A stretch of 64,000 nucleotides of DNA from Rheum nobile (Eukaryota > Streptophyta > Magnoliopsida > Caryophyllales > Polygonaceae): contig WOAB01000840.1 in assembly GCA_027886185.1 (NCBI GenBank), forward strand, positions 62,001-126,000, given 5' to 3'. The notes beneath the pieces were generated by a model. It saw nothing but the letters and a program-made list of their open reading frames with translations. It had not been told where the DNA came from and did no database searches. Shown here piece after piece: positions 41,261 through 53,060 of this stretch (position 1 is its first letter; every line of letters starts with the position of its first letter). A program made the translations under genes and the position numbers.

Positions 41261-43190
41261 CTTTGGCGAAATCTTTCTTGTTTCTTTGATGTCGGAATTG
41301 AGTGATTCAACCCCAAAAATCAGTTTGAGAAGTCTAGTTTGTTCCGTCCAAAATTTGCCAAAATGCACGAGTAGAACTCCATATGGCTTGGTGCCCTAAT
41401 TCAGGACACAATGTAGGAAACGAGAGAATTGCAAGAGGATTTTGGATCCGATTGGTTGTGGAGGAAATGTGAGAATTCCGAGAGGATAAGTATTATTGGA
41501 CTGAATGACCGAAAATAACTTAGTCAAGTTATTCCTCAATCTAAATATGATTTTACATTAACAGAGATAAGAGTTTCAGTAGATAAAACATAAGAGCAAG
41601 AGAGAGATGGTATGCCCCTTGACATGGCCGGCCATAGCTCCCTCCAAAACTAATCCTAAGTATAAAATGATGAAATAACATAAGAATACAGTCTAGCTAG
41701 GAAATACTAAAAATAGTAAGAGCATAAACTATTAGTCTCACAAACTGCCACAAATAATATGTTTTGAAAGTGAAACTAAGGATATGCATGCAACATCCCT
41801 TGCATGTGGGTGAGTAAAAACGCAGCTATGGTGGCTCCTTTGGCTCTTGAATCACCTCCTCTAAATCCCTCCAAGTCAAGGTTGTCCATGAGTCATCATT
41901 TTCCCCCACTTGGCTTCGAATTGTCCTCATTTCGACAAGTATGGAAGAGAAGGTAGCAATGCATGTAGAAACCCTTATCTTGTCGGGCACATAGAGATGA
42001 TAATCATAGGCATGTATCATCTTCACTCCACGCCAAGGACTAGCGACACTAGGATCAATTATGTGTTTCCTAGCCTTCCATTGCAGCCACGCCATGTCTT
42101 TCTCGTCCCACGGCCTTCTCACGCGTGTCTTTCTCGTCCCATGGCCTTCTCACCCAACCCTTGTCGGTGTGGGTCGTGTGTTACAGTGAGCAAGTCCCCA
42201 ACAAGCGGCGGTGGACAAAGGTAGACGACTCCTTAGCCTCCAACTGCTCCATCAAGAGCATTCGCAACATTTTTCTAGGTGGCTTGGCTTGGTTGTCATA
42301 CGCCAAAAAGAAAGAGGACATTATAGGAGCAACATGGAATGTCCTATAAAAAACAAGGCACAAACAAAGCAAACGATGCTCCAAATTCTTGGGGTAAGTT
42401 GGTAAGTAGTAAGTGTCATATACATGAAGCAAAGGAGTCTTATTGACGTGTAAAAGACAAAAATGACCCCCTTGAATGCTTGGGACACATCCCGGACCCT
42501 AGCAACCAATGTCCTCTTCTCGGTCTCCTCATTGGATGGGTCTCTAATGGATTGCATATGGTTGTCTTTGGGGCCATTTGGTGTAAAAATTGGGCTGCAA
42601 GGCTCATCCTTAGGCTCCATGCGGTCGGTGTCCGGTTCGGACTCAACATTGGCCTCAAGGATGTTTGACTCGTCGTCCAGAGCCATATCCTTTGCCCGTA
42701 GTTGCTCCTCTTGGGTCACGAGGACTACTAAAGTGGTTCTATCACTAGGCATAGTCACGTCCTCATTGTCATCCCAAAAAACAACAACATCTTCACTCTC
42801 AAAGGATGGTATCACGTCAACTTCCTCCTTGTAGATGTTGTTGTGATTATGGAAATGTTAGCCAAGTGGCCTCACCCTTCACACATAACACATATAATGT
42901 CACATGCTCTAAGACAAGGCTATGGAGTTGCTCTTTCTCTGCCCATGCAAGTGTTAAAAGAAGGGCTAGAAGAAGCATAATTGTAAGAGTCACGAAAAGA
43001 GGGGTTAGACTTATACCTTGTTGGACTCTTCGAAGACCAAATAGTAGGTCTCTTTACCTCCCAATATGTGGACTCACTAGCACGACCACATGGACGTCTC
43101 TCTACATGGTCAACTAGTTTGTTCATCCACTCATTCATATTGCCCAATATGCGTCAGGTGCGGTCTATGGAGTCTGATATAAACATGGAA
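41261..43190 (-). pseudogene. Ty3/gypsy gag-region remnant
   Basis: On the minus strand a possible gag start (43135, MNEWMNKLVDHVERR) leads to a zinc-knuckle-like CVMCEG.GHLA at about 42880-42855, then an acidic frame (42815-42321: SFESEDVVVFWDDNEDV). A second block at 42122-41826 reads MRRPWDEKDMAWLQWKARKH, SVASPWRGVKMIHAYDYHLY. A degenerate primer-site-like sequence (ATATCAGACTCC on minus, about 43165-43185) precedes the gag start. No protease, RT or integrase is found, so this is a non-autonomous or heavily deleted element. 41261-41800 has no recognisable motif. Lineage uncertain. Confidence 0.45.
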
Positions 43191-43542
43191 AACAACTAGT
43201 ATTAGCTAAGCCTCAAGTTCAAGAGACAAGAAAAGCAATACTGAAAATTCCTAAGGATGATCAAACTATGAAAAGCAAGTAAAGAATCACTTAATCTAGA
43301 ATAGATCAAGAAAAAACAACCTACATTAAGGCTTAATCAAAAGAAAGACGTGATTTATACAAAAAGTATCACGTAATGGTGAGCAATGTGCAACAAGCAA
43401 TCAAAATTCAGCACATAAAGCTTATACACGACTAGATCAAGAAAGGAGATTGTGTGCAAGTTTGAATCTTTGCCTCGCTTGCAAGTCAAAAAAACAATGG
43501 CCAAGATATTTGCAAGTAATAAACTCAATCACCCTAGATGAA
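43191..43542. other. Non-coding stretch, possible LTR remnant
   Basis: Lies upstream (minus sense) of the primer-site-like sequence, where an LTR would be expected. AT-rich, no promoter or terminus identified. Confidence 0.3.
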
Positions 43543-43659
43543 GGGTCTATTTGGATAGACCGGTAGAATGCATTAAATTGCATTATTTTGCATTAAATTG
43601 ACAATTTAATGCAAGATAATGCAATTTAATGCATTCTACCGGTCTATCCAAACAGACCC
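43543..43659. mobile_element. Near-perfect palindromic MITE (117 bp)
   Basis: The 58-base left arm (GGGTCTATTTGGATAGACCG...) is matched by the inverse of the right arm (GGGTCTGTTTGGATAGACCG...) with only about three mismatches and no real loop. The GGGTCTGTTTGG terminus resembles those of PIF/Harbinger Tourist-type MITEs. Flanking bases (GAA / AAA) do not give a clean 3-bp duplication. Confidence 0.75.
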
Positions 43660-44620
43660 AAAACTGTGGTTGGAAAGTCTTTTTCTTATAATTTTCTTGG
43701 CGTTGGGCCGAATCTTGATGCTTTCTTTGTTTTTTAGATTCTTATGCAATCAATGATCAAGCAAGCAATCGAATTACTTTTTTTTAAAGAGTGAAAACTA
43801 GGGCCATATAAGAATAGTATTGTGTTGTACCAAATCTTCCTTAGCAAATTAAAAGTGATGTGACCAAGTCCCATCAAGAGAGCCAAGGCCCTGCCCAAGA
43901 TGACCATGGTGACTTGAGTGATGATCAAGATGGCTCAAGTGTCCAAGACGAGCCTAGTGAAGTCCTAGACGCCAATCCAAGTCAGGAACCGATGTCTAGT
44001 AAGACCACCTCAAAAGCGACCACTTTGAACCATGATGATGAGCTTCCACATGGTTTTATCACAAGGGACCGAGCCAAACAACTTCAAATGTAGTTGAAGA
44101 AGGGACTCACGAGCCTTGGAGCTCTGAGCCTTGCGCCACCTGAGTCGGTCACTCTTATTATGGTGCGTCCAAGTGTGTGTTCCATGCTTGCCGAGCAATC
44201 CGAATTATTCCGTTGCATTTCATGACATTTTCATACTTTAGTTTAAGTGTTATTTCTTGAGTATTTAAGTCTAGGTTTATTTTAGGCCAAGTGGGCCGTC
44301 CTTGTCAAAAGCCTATATAAGGCTTCTAGTGGTGTTTGTTGTTTTTCACATTTTATTCCAATCAAGAAATCAGAACTCTAGTTTTCTTTGGATGAAATCC
44401 AAAGACTTATTCCTCTTCTTACTCGTGTGTTGCATCGAGTGATCTTGGTTGTTCTTGAATGTGTTACATACCAAGTGCATCCAGCCTTGTTTCTCCTTAG
44501 TTTGGTGCGTCATATCCCAAGTACATCCACCAAAGGGATAAACCCATCCAACATCTCCTGGTAAATCCCACCAAAAACACCAGCACAACACCGCTAATAT
44601 CTCATATTAAATCGATAGAT
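43660..44620 (+). mobile_element. Plus-strand gypsy fragment: pol tail and LTR
   Basis: An ORF at 43860-44093 ends in GFITRDRAKQLQM, the conserved post-integrase tail of plant Ty3/gypsy polyproteins, preceded by an acidic Gln/Asp/Ser-rich segment. After the stop comes LTR-like sequence with a TATA box (GCCTATATAAGGC, about 44311) and repeated CATCCA/CCAAGT words. Termini are not clear. Orientation is opposite to the gag remnant at 41261-43190, so they are separate elements or an inverted rearrangement. 43660-43859 shows nothing definite. Confidence 0.5.
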
Positions 44621-46677
44621 ACAAGTGGGATCCCAAAGATTAAGATCTGATGCAACCCACGCCACTATCAACAAAGGATTTGACCTCCCAAAAAAAAACA
44701 TTCAACCCCAAACCTATCCATGAGAAAAAAACTACCAGCCGTCACCCCATACTTACACCATCACCTTCAGAACCGCCTAGCCATTGGCTCTGCTAGTCAG
44801 GCTTTCCGGACGCCATCTCTAAACCCCATCTCTATAACCGAATATACTCAGCGCCTATGACCTCGTGACTTCTTCACCTAGATATGTGTTTCTCTGCTGA
44901 TATCAATTTTTATCTCCTTGGCCTTTCTCTACTTAGAGGTGCGAACGGACTTGGCCTCAGTACGACCTTGGTAAACGTGAATCATGCATACCCATACTCA
45001 GATCTACGAGGTTACCAAGTCCCCCGCTTGCACCCGCCGACGGAATACCTCCACCAAACCACCAAATATAGGGGTAATCCCCGTTTCCTATTTCTCTGCT
45101 TGTTGTGCAAGCTTGAGAAACCCTTTTTTCTCTAACTTGTTTTTTTACAAGTAAAAATTCATTATTTTATACCAAACATCCATATATATAATCCTTGTTT
45201 CACATAAATCGATGGTGATTATAGCCACTGTAGAACGAGCATCCTCTATTCTTTCTTGGCCTCCATTAGAGCCAACCTCTGACCCTCTCTCCGCCTCCCA
45301 GCGAGCCACAACTTCACGTCTCTATAATCGCAACCACCAAATCAGAAGGCTTAGCACTCTAATCATGCCTGTTAAATCGAATCGAGTTTCTCGACTTCAT
45401 ACCAGTGCTTCCTATCCATGCTTGTCATGGAATATTTGGAAAATTAAATTAAATTAAAATAAAATCATATAGAAACCCTGTTTGAACAAACCGCAACCCA
45501 CCCATCCTAGGCACGCAACCTAGATACACCCACAATCATAACCCTTACCGGCATTTCGACCCATTACCTCCTCGACCACCCCTCTCGTGTTCAATTTGTT
45601 GTTCTATTTGCGTCTGCAAATTTGGGTAGATCTTTTGGGGAATAATGGTTTGCTGAACAAGCCAATGAACAGTTAAAAAAATATAAAGAGCATCTGTCTT
45701 CTGGTGAAAAAGGACATAAAAGAAAAAGGGAAAAAAACAATTAAAGATCAATACTCATGACACGCGTGACAACAAAAATCCAAAGAGTGTCTCCATCTAG
45801 CTTGTGCTGCAAGCTTGTACAAGTGGTCTGAAATGTGGGCCTCCTTCTAGCTCCACGTAATTGGTAGATATTGCTCATTCTCGAGTTGGGCTTTAAAGCC
45901 CAGTCCACATGAAAATGTGCACATGCATCATGTCTCATAGTCTAACATAAGCAATCTACATTACTTAATCAAATTTTGTTTTTAGTTTACTTTTCATCTG
46001 TTTCTTGTTTTGCAAGTTCAGTGTAAAAGTAAATTTATAATGTAACCTGAAACAACCAATCAAGAATCGTTTTATCCTCGAACTATCACACTTACCAAAT
46101 TTTTTAACTCTAATTAAACCACAAAATTACTCCCTTTCAAAAATCAGATTTTTTCAACCAACTCCTATCCGTCATGTCACACATGTCACGAGAAGTATTC
46201 TCTCGTATGGAGCTTGTCTTGGGCGTATGGATCAAGTTTGTGTTCCAGATGAGGTTGTGGTTGTGTGCATCATGTTAGCCCTTCGAGACGGGGCATTTCC
46301 CAAGTGTTTCGTCGCACTTCCCAAGAGTAATTCCTCCTGCTAGCCTGCTCCCCAAGGTGTTTCTACTGACCCGCGTTTGTGTCTTTCTCACTCCTTCTCT
46401 GGATCTTCTATGTTTTCCATTTCGATTTGTTTGTTTCTTTTTTATTATTTTGTTATTGTAATGTTTGTCACGTCGGTTTGCCCGGCTACTGAGTTTCTCG
46501 GTCTCTCGATTTACCAGGTATGTCTGGTACTTCGAATCATTTCCTCATCGAAAAAAAGAAAAAAAAAGAAAATGTGTTTTACTTTCAACTGCTAGGTAAT
46601 TTGAGGGATAGTGGTAGTGGTTTACATTTAAAATTATTAGTAGGAAAAATTAGATATATAAGTGCCTACTGCATATC
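44621..46677. other. Two-kilobase stretch without supportable features
   Basis: Scanned on both strands: short ORFs only (44884-45135, 45212-45457, 45741-45938, 46377-46595), none with a recognisable domain. 46540-46575 ends a GT-rich segment in an A-rich run (GAAAAAAAGAAAAAAAAAG) that could be a retroposon tail, but no target duplication is visible. Confidence 0.35.
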
Positions 46678-46819
46678 ATCACACCCAATGTTCTAAAAAT
46701 CGCTAGGCGGGAGCTTGGCGGTAAGGGGGGGCCTAGCGCCTAGGCGGGGTCTAGGCGGATTAAAATATAATTTGTGATCCATGTGATTATTTGACTATGT
46801 TCTCCCATGTGATTATTTG

Positions 46820-47929
46820 TGTTAGGAAACGGAACTCTGGAACTTAGGTTCCCCTGAGAGTTCCTTTCCTCAGTTTCTCTACTTTTGACGATGACAAATA
46901 TTATGATACTAATGTTTTATCTCAAAGATGTGTTTTAAGGAACCACAGGAATATACCGAAGGCAAGAAAGCCAAACAGGACAAGGGAACCAAAGGAACAA
47001 GATAGATGAAGGAAACCAGAGGAACCCGGGTGTGACCAGAAACCGAGAAATCTGGGGACACACAACCTCGGACAAAAGGTGTTAAAATCGACTTGTCCGA
47101 AGCTTCCGAAAGACTGCCAATACCCAGAGCAAAACAACAACATACCCAGAAACGCTCAACCTCGGACAGAGAAGGTGAAAGCGACAGGACATAGAGACAT
47201 TGCTGTCCAGAAGACAGTTCCCAAGCGGCCAGCTTGTTCAACCTCGGACGAAAGTATTTGGACAACGACATAGCAAGGCTCGTCTGAGGTAGTTGACCAA
47301 CCAAGAGAGATTCTGAGCTGCCTAGGTTGTTTGCACATGCCAAGAACAACGTGGATCAAGGAGAACCACTCATCCTAGGGCAAGCTCAATCTGTGGGAAC
47401 CCAGAGAGGATCGAGCTGCGAAGAATCCTCTATAAAAGGAAGACTAACCCAAGGGTTATCTTCAAGCACTGAAACACGACTCACACTCATTTGCAAATAT
47501 CTAGTGTGAACCTCCAAACAAGATCATCAAAGCAAACCGAGATCAAGAGGAACCAGTCAAGGAAGAAGAGCTGAGTGCTAAGTTCCTGTGACTGTAAGTG
47601 ATAGTTCCTAGGTGCGAAAGTCTGTTTCTTGGATTGATTATTGATTGTGTTAAGTTATCTAGGATTGTCTAACTGTGTGTAAGGCAAAGGAACTGTGTGT
47701 TCGTTCCTAGGATAAGCTGTAACCAAAAGAGATAAGAAATCAAGAAGTAGACTTTGAAATCCTTTCGAAAGAAAGGTAGTGGTTTTTATCCTGGATTGCT
47801 AGTTGGCAATCAAAGGTTTCCACTATAAGGAACTGGTCATTTGTTTGATTGTTTATTTCCGCTGCGAAAGGAACTGAGAATTGATATTCTGAGTTCCTTA
47901 AGTTTTTATCTAACAATCACGATCCTACA
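46820..47929 (+). repeat. 5' LTR of the Sirevirus
   Basis: 1110 bp. TATA box CCTCTATAAAAGG at about 47427; U3 has several CCTCGGAC motifs (about 47070, 47161, 47241) and inverted forms. Minus-strand ORFs here recur in the 3' LTR and are not genes. Confidence 0.95.
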
Positions 47930-47931
47930 AT

Positions 47932-47943
47932 TGGTATCAGAGC
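47932..47943 (+). promoter_or_regulatory. Primer-binding site of the Sirevirus
   Basis: TGGTATCAGAGC two bases after the 5' LTR, complementary to initiator Met-tRNA. Confidence 0.92.
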
Positions 47944-47979
47944 AGGAAAAGCTCTAGATCTTTGTTAAGTTTGCAGATC

Positions 47980-48639
47980 ATGTCTCAACCAAGCAAGTTT
48001 GAGCTCGAAATCTCCACCAACAAGCCACATCTCCGAAAGAAAGGAGAAGAAACATGGTGGGAAAAGTGCATGAAAAGCCACATCAAGACCAACGACTACC
48101 AATGCTGGAGGATAGTCGAAAATGGAGATGGCTATGTCGATCTTACCATGAAGGAAGAAGATTGGAAACCAGAACACTATGTCATCATGGAGAAGAATGC
48201 CAAGGCCAGGCAGTTCATCCTCAATGGATTGGACAGAGAAGACATGGACAAGGTCATAGGCATCAAGACAGCGAAGGAGATGTGGAAAGCTCTCAAGGAG
48301 ATGCATGAAGAAAGTGAGGAACTAAAGCAAAGCAGAAAGTTTGCTTTGAAAGGAGAATACCACACCTTCAAAATGATGGAAACTGAGACCATCTCAGAGT
48401 ACTACTCCCGCTTCAACCGATTGATTGGAAAGTTGACAGCGGCGGGAGTCGATCTGGATGAAGTTTCCAAGTCCCTAGTGGTCATCAATGGACTCAACTC
48501 CAAGTTCACCCTTCTCAAGGGAATCATGAAGAACACTCCAGGCATCCAATCCCTTCCCTTGACCCAAGTCATAGGGAAACTGGAGGTTCAAGAAGGAGAG
48601 CACAACAAGGCCAATGCCGACAAGAAACTGGAGAAATGA
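47980..48639 (+). CDS. Sirevirus Gag, N-terminal part (ends at premature stop)
   Basis: Starts at ATG 47980 (MSQPSKFELEISTNKPHLRK), 36 bases after the primer site; an in-frame ATG at 47962 adds six residues and is less likely. Copia gag core: EETWWEKCMKSHIKTNDYQ, AKEMWKALKEMHE, FKMMETETISEYYSRFNRL, GLNSKFTLLKGIMKN. It stops at TGA 48637-48639 (codon 220), but the same frame continues without further stops to the end of pol, so the stop is a nonsense change. Gag forms the cytoplasmic particle and binds element RNA. Confidence 0.9.
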   Translation: MSQPSKFELEISTNKPHLRKKGEETWWEKCMKSHIKTNDYQCWRIVENGDGYVDLTMKEEDWKPEHYVIMEKNAKARQFILNGLDREDMDKVIGIKTAKEMWKALKEMHEESEELKQSRKFALKGEYHTFKMMETETISEYYSRFNRLIGKLTAAGVDLDEVSKSLVVINGLNSKFTLLKGIMKNTPGIQSLPLTQVIGKLEVQEGEHNKANADKKLEK

Positions 48640-51600
48640 ATTGCCCTCAAGATCTCCAAAGCCTTCTCTAGGCTCGAGATGGAGGAAGAGAACTCAGACT
48701 TAGAAGAAGAGGAGGACGAACTTACGGCCCTCTTCACAAAGAACATCAAAAAATTATTTGTGAAGGGAAGGTTCCAAAAGGGCAGTTCCTCCCACAATGG
48801 ACCCAGAAGAGATCTCAAGGAAGTCTCTTGTTACGAGTGCAAGGAAAAGGGACACTACGCTAAGAATTGTCCCAACAAGGAAGACTCAAAGGAAGAAGAA
48901 AGACCTCAGAGAAAGAAGGCTCTCGTAGCCTCATGGGGAGAAGACTCAGATGAGGAACTGGATCTCAGTGGCTTCTCTGGAGGAAGATGTCTCATGGTAA
49001 AAGGAGACTCAAGTGACTCAGAAGACCTTGAGAAAGAAGAGAGGCAACCTCAACTATGGTACATCGACAGTGGGTGCTCATGCCATATGACTGGAAGAAG
49101 AAATCAAATGACCTCTCTTCAAGCTCTCCAAGGAGGGAACATATCCTTTGGAGACAAAAGCAAAGGGAAAATCTGTGGAATAGGAACTGTGAAACTCAAC
49201 GATCACATTCAGGTAAACAAAGTTCACCTTGTTGATAATCTTGGTTTTGACCTAATAAGTGTGTCACAGCTGTGTGATCAAGGAGACAATGAAGTTAGAT
49301 TCAGATCAAACGAATGTTCAGTCCTTGACTCCTCGGGACAAATCATCCTAAAAGGGAAAAGATTCAACAATGTCTACATAATTGATCCATCCTTTGTTCC
49401 CAAGGAGAAACTTTGTCTCTCAACTGTGAATGACCAAGCTGATTTGTGGCATCAACGCCTCGGTCATGCTAGCACCAAGCTGATTCAAAAGCTACACTCA
49501 AAGGAGCTAGTCAGAGGGCTGCCAAAGCTAAGTGGCACATCTAAGGAACTGTGCTCTGACTGTGTAAAAGGGAAACAGGCTCGTAGTTCCTTCAAGTCCA
49601 AAAACATGGTAAGCACCTCAAGGCCTCTTGAACTCATCCACATGGATCTGTGTGGACCCATGAGAGTTCAGAGCCTAGGAGGGAACATGTATATCTTTGT
49701 TCTTGTCGATGACTTCTCTCGCTTTACTTGGACCATCTTTATTAAATCTAAGAGTGAAGTTATTGACCGCTTTAAAGATCCGGTTCCCTTGTTAGAAAAA
49801 TCTCTTGATTGTTCACTCAATGCTATTCGGTCTGACCATGGTACCGAATTCAAAAGTGGAGAATTTCTAACCTTTTGCAGTGAGCATGGAATTAATCACA
49901 ACTTCTCTGCACCATACACTCCTCAACAAAATGGAGTAGTGGAAAGGAAGAACAGAACTTTGGAAGACATGGCTCGGACTATGCTGATCTCAAGTGGACT
50001 CTCTCAATCATTTTGGGCTGAGGCGATCAACACAGCTTGCTACATCATCAATCGAGCCATGCTTCGCCCAATCACAGAAAAGACACCCTATGAGCTCCTA
50101 AGAGGAAGAGTTCCCAACATCTCACATCTGAGAGTGTTCGGATGCAAGTGCTTTGTGCACAACAATGGGAAGGACAATCTTGGCAAATTCGACCCAAGAA
50201 GTGATGAAGGAATCTTCATTGGATACGCCTCAGGTAGCAAGGCGTACAAAGTCTTCAACAAAAGGACTAAAAAGGTAGAAGAAAGTGTTCATGTTATTTT
50301 TAATGAAAAATCACTTGGAAAGATTGTGCAGAACACCACCAATTCCTTTGAAGACCCGTTTCCCAAGTCATATCAAGAAAATCCAGATGAAGATGTCACT
50401 CCACCCAGTTCATGCACTGTTGCTCGGAACCCTCCAATGGCTCCTCCACCAGTTCCCATGAACAATGAACAACAATCCATTTCTGGGAATCATGAGCATG
50501 ACGACAATATCTGTGGAGACCTCAATGACTCATCTTCCCACATGATCTTCAATGGAGAAGGTGATCCCAACCAAGAAGTTGAATGCTCAACTCAGAATGT
50601 CTCCACATCAAATGCTCTAGCCCCCAACAGAGAAAGAAGAGTCGTCAAGCCTCCAGTCAGGTACGAACATCTAACCTTCTTTGCCTTCAATGCCTTTCTG
50701 TCTATTGTGGAACCAAAAAACATAGGTAAGGCACTAAAGGACACGGACTGGATCCAAGCTATGCAAGAAGAGCTTCATCAGTTTGAAAGAAACAAAGTAT
50801 GGCATCTAGTTCCTCATCCCAAGGATAAACACATCATAGGAACCATATGGGTTTTCAGAAACAAGCTGGATGATACAGGAGCTGTGATAAGGAACAAAGC
50901 GAGACTTGTAGCTCAAGGATATAATCAACAAGAAGGAATCGACTATGATGAAACCTATGCTCCAGTGGCAAGGATTGAGGCAATAAGATTGTTGATTGCC
51001 TTCGCATCACACAAAGGGTTCAAGTTGTTCCAAATGGATGTAAAGACGGCCTTCCTCAATGGAATTCTTCAAGAAGAAGTCTATGTGAAGCAACCTCCAG
51101 ATTTTGAAGACGATGATCATCCAGATCATGTCTACTTTCTAGACAAGGCACTCTATGGCCTCAAGCAAGCTCCCAGAGCTTGGTATGATCGTCTTGCCCA
51201 GTTCCTACTCTCAAATGGCTACAGGCGTGGAGTTATTGATAAGACTCTCTTCATCCTAGAAGAAGAAGGTAACATCTTAGTGGTTCAAATCTATGTTGAT
51301 GATATCATTTTTGGTTCCACTAACCTGTCCTTTGTAGACAAGTTCAAAGACTTGATGAGCAGTGAATTTGAAATGAGTTTAATTGGGGAACTCACATTCT
51401 TCCTCGGATTACAAATCACTCAAAAGGAAGATGGTATTCAAATCCACCAACAGAAGTATGTCAGGGAACTACTGAAGAAGTTCAAAATGGATTCATGCAA
51501 GCCTCTCTCCACTCCCATATCCACCATTGCCCATCTGGATAAGGACCACTCGAGTCCTCTAGTAGAGGAGAAGCTCTATAGAGGTATGATAGGCTCACTC

Positions 51601-52239
51601 ATGTACCTAACCGCTAGTCGACCAGACATTGTCTTTGTTGTTGGCTTGTGTGCTAGGTTCCAATCTTGTCCGAGAGAAACCCACTTGGCTGCTGTGAAGA
51701 GAATACTTCGATATCTCAAGGGAACTGACGATCTCTGCATTTGGTACCCCAAAGAATGTCCCTTTGAGCTCATGGGTTTCACTGATGCTGATTATGCTAG
51801 ATATTTGGTGGATAGAAAGAGCACTTCTGGAATGGCACAGTTCCTAGGCCCTTGCCTTGTGTCATGGGGATCAAAGAAACAAGTTTCAGTCTCCCTCTCC
51901 ACCACAGAATCCGAGTACATTGCAGCCGCCTCCTCCTGTTCCCAACTTCTCTGGCTAAAGCAACAACTCGCGGACTTTGGTATGTCTTATGGCCCTCTCA
52001 CTATTCTTTGTGATAACACTAGTGCCATAAACATCTCTAAAAATCTTGTGCATCATACTAGGACCAAGAATATTGACATAAGACATCATTTTCTTAGAGA
52101 TCATGTTGAGAAGGGAAACATCATTATGAATTTTTGTAGAACTAAAGATCAGGTTGCAGATATTTTCACCAAGGCATTGAATAGAGTTCCTTTCGAGAAC
52201 CTTAGATTGGAACTAGGAATGATTCCTATTACTCAGTAG
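48640..52239 (+). CDS. Sirevirus gag C-terminus and pol polyprotein (protease, integrase, RT, RNase H)
   Basis: Open for 1200 codons in frame with gag; the first internal ATG is at 48679. Counting from that ATG: zinc knuckle CYECKEKGHYAKNC (51-64); protease WYIDSGCSCHMTG (about 126); integrase zinc domain LWHQRLGHASTK and CSDCVKGKQ (about 254-298), catalytic Asp in HMDLCGPM (about 320), Asp in RSDHGTEF (about 384), Glu in GVVERKNRTLED (about 419); RT with MDVKTAFLNGILQEEVYV, LYGLKQAPRAWYDRL and intact YVDDIIFGS (about 871); RNase H with FTDADYARYLVDRKS, LSTTESEYIAAASS and LCDNTSAI. All catalytic residues I can check are kept. Natural stop TAG at 52237. Order protease-integrase-RT is Ty1/copia. 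Confidence 0.93.
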   Translation: MALKISKAFSRLEMEEENSDLEEEEDELTALFTKNIKKLFVKGRFQKGSSSHNGPRRDLKEVSCYECKEKGHYAKNCPNKEDSKEEERPQRKKALVASWGEDSDEELDLSGFSGGRCLMVKGDSSDSEDLEKEERQPQLWYIDSGCSCHMTGRRNQMTSLQALQGGNISFGDKSKGKICGIGTVKLNDHIQVNKVHLVDNLGFDLISVSQLCDQGDNEVRFRSNECSVLDSSGQIILKGKRFNNVYIIDPSFVPKEKLCLSTVNDQADLWHQRLGHASTKLIQKLHSKELVRGLPKLSGTSKELCSDCVKGKQARSSFKSKNMVSTSRPLELIHMDLCGPMRVQSLGGNMYIFVLVDDFSRFTWTIFIKSKSEVIDRFKDPVPLLEKSLDCSLNAIRSDHGTEFKSGEFLTFCSEHGINHNFSAPYTPQQNGVVERKNRTLEDMARTMLISSGLSQSFWAEAINTACYIINRAMLRPITEKTPYELLRGRVPNISHLRVFGCKCFVHNNGKDNLGKFDPRSDEGIFIGYASGSKAYKVFNKRTKKVEESVHVIFNEKSLGKIVQNTTNSFEDPFPKSYQENPDEDVTPPSSCTVARNPPMAPPPVPMNNEQQSISGNHEHDDNICGDLNDSSSHMIFNGEGDPNQEVECSTQNVSTSNALAPNRERRVVKPPVRYEHLTFFAFNAFLSIVEPKNIGKALKDTDWIQAMQEELHQFERNKVWHLVPHPKDKHIIGTIWVFRNKLDDTGAVIRNKARLVAQGYNQQEGIDYDETYAPVARIEAIRLLIAFASHKGFKLFQMDVKTAFLNGILQEEVYVKQPPDFEDDDHPDHVYFLDKALYGLKQAPRAWYDRLAQFLLSNGYRRGVIDKTLFILEEEGNILVVQIYVDDIIFGSTNLSFVDKFKDLMSSEFEMSLIGELTFFLGLQITQKEDGIQIHQQKYVRELLKKFKMDSCKPLSTPISTIAHLDKDHSSPLVEEKLYRGMIGSLMYLTASRPDIVFVVGLCARFQSCPRETHLAAVKRILRYLKGTDDLCIWYPKECPFELMGFTDADYARYLVDRKSTSGMAQFLGPCLVSWGSKKQVSVSLSTTESEYIAAASSCSQLLWLKQQLADFGMSYGPLTILCDNTSAINISKNLVHHTRTKNIDIRHHFLRDHVEKGNIIMNFCRTKDQVADIFTKALNRVPFENLRLELGMIPITQ

Positions 52240-53060
52240 TTACCTTAGTTTAAAGAATTCCTTCCAGTTCCCCTGATTGACTAGTTTAAGTTATTTAACT
52301 TGTTGAGTCTTGATATCCTTGTGTTATATCTTTTGCTACAAACCCTTCTTGTCATAACGGTTTCTTACAAAGGCTTAGATAAATTTTTCTGGTTCGTTTC
52401 CTTTTGGTCCTCATTATTCTTTCAACTCCTCATTGTTCAAATTTCTTTGATGGCCCAAAAGTCACAATCTGATCATATTTCTATCCCAACAATACAAGCC
52501 GAAATGATGATTGTGTACTAAGACCTACCCTTGCCTCATTGCTCAATTCAACTCTCTATGATCCATCTCTAAACCCTCTCTGAGAATTAATGTGCAATGC
52601 GATAAATGGCCTACCCTGATTTCGCGTATGGGAACGTATCTTTTGGTTCCAATGTTTGACCCACATCAAAGGTTCTCATACATCCCTCTAGCACGATGAA
52701 TATATCGCCAGAAAGGAACCAGAATGCAACGCTTCTCCAACGGCTAGATTGGCACCTCCCAGAAGTTATTTATGGCAAATCTCAGAAGCTCAGACCGGTC
52801 TTATCAGTTAGCAGGCTCCCCTCTTCTCTGAATGGGCAAGTTTTGAATTATTTTGATCCGTTCCAAAAAGCTGCAATTAGCCTTCAATACTCCGGATTCT
52901 CCCCAATCCTCTCAACGGCTAGATTTGCTTCAACGGTCTCTTCAGCCCTCACCGCCTTTAAAGAGTGGCCCTGTTCATCCAAGCTAATCCCACAACTTGC
53001 CATTTCTCTGATCTTCTGCTTCTCCTTCTCTCAAACACAGAAATCCTTAAATCCTAAAAA
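52240..53060 (+). other. Sirevirus spacer between pol and the env-like ORF
   Basis: About 0.8 kb without a supportable gene. ORFs at 52300-52521 and 52696-53403 lack recognisable features; the second overlaps the env-like frame in another phase and has no support. Could contain a splice acceptor for a subgenomic mRNA, not identifiable by eye. Confidence 0.5.

Noticed and set aside
44884..45457. Possible host exon(s)
   Set aside because: Short ORFs without domains, splice-consistent structure or similarity that I can recognise.
46909..47359. 146- and 73-codon minus ORFs, repeated at 55399-55849
   Set aside because: They are antisense to the Sirevirus LTR and present in both copies because LTRs are duplicated; no supporting features.
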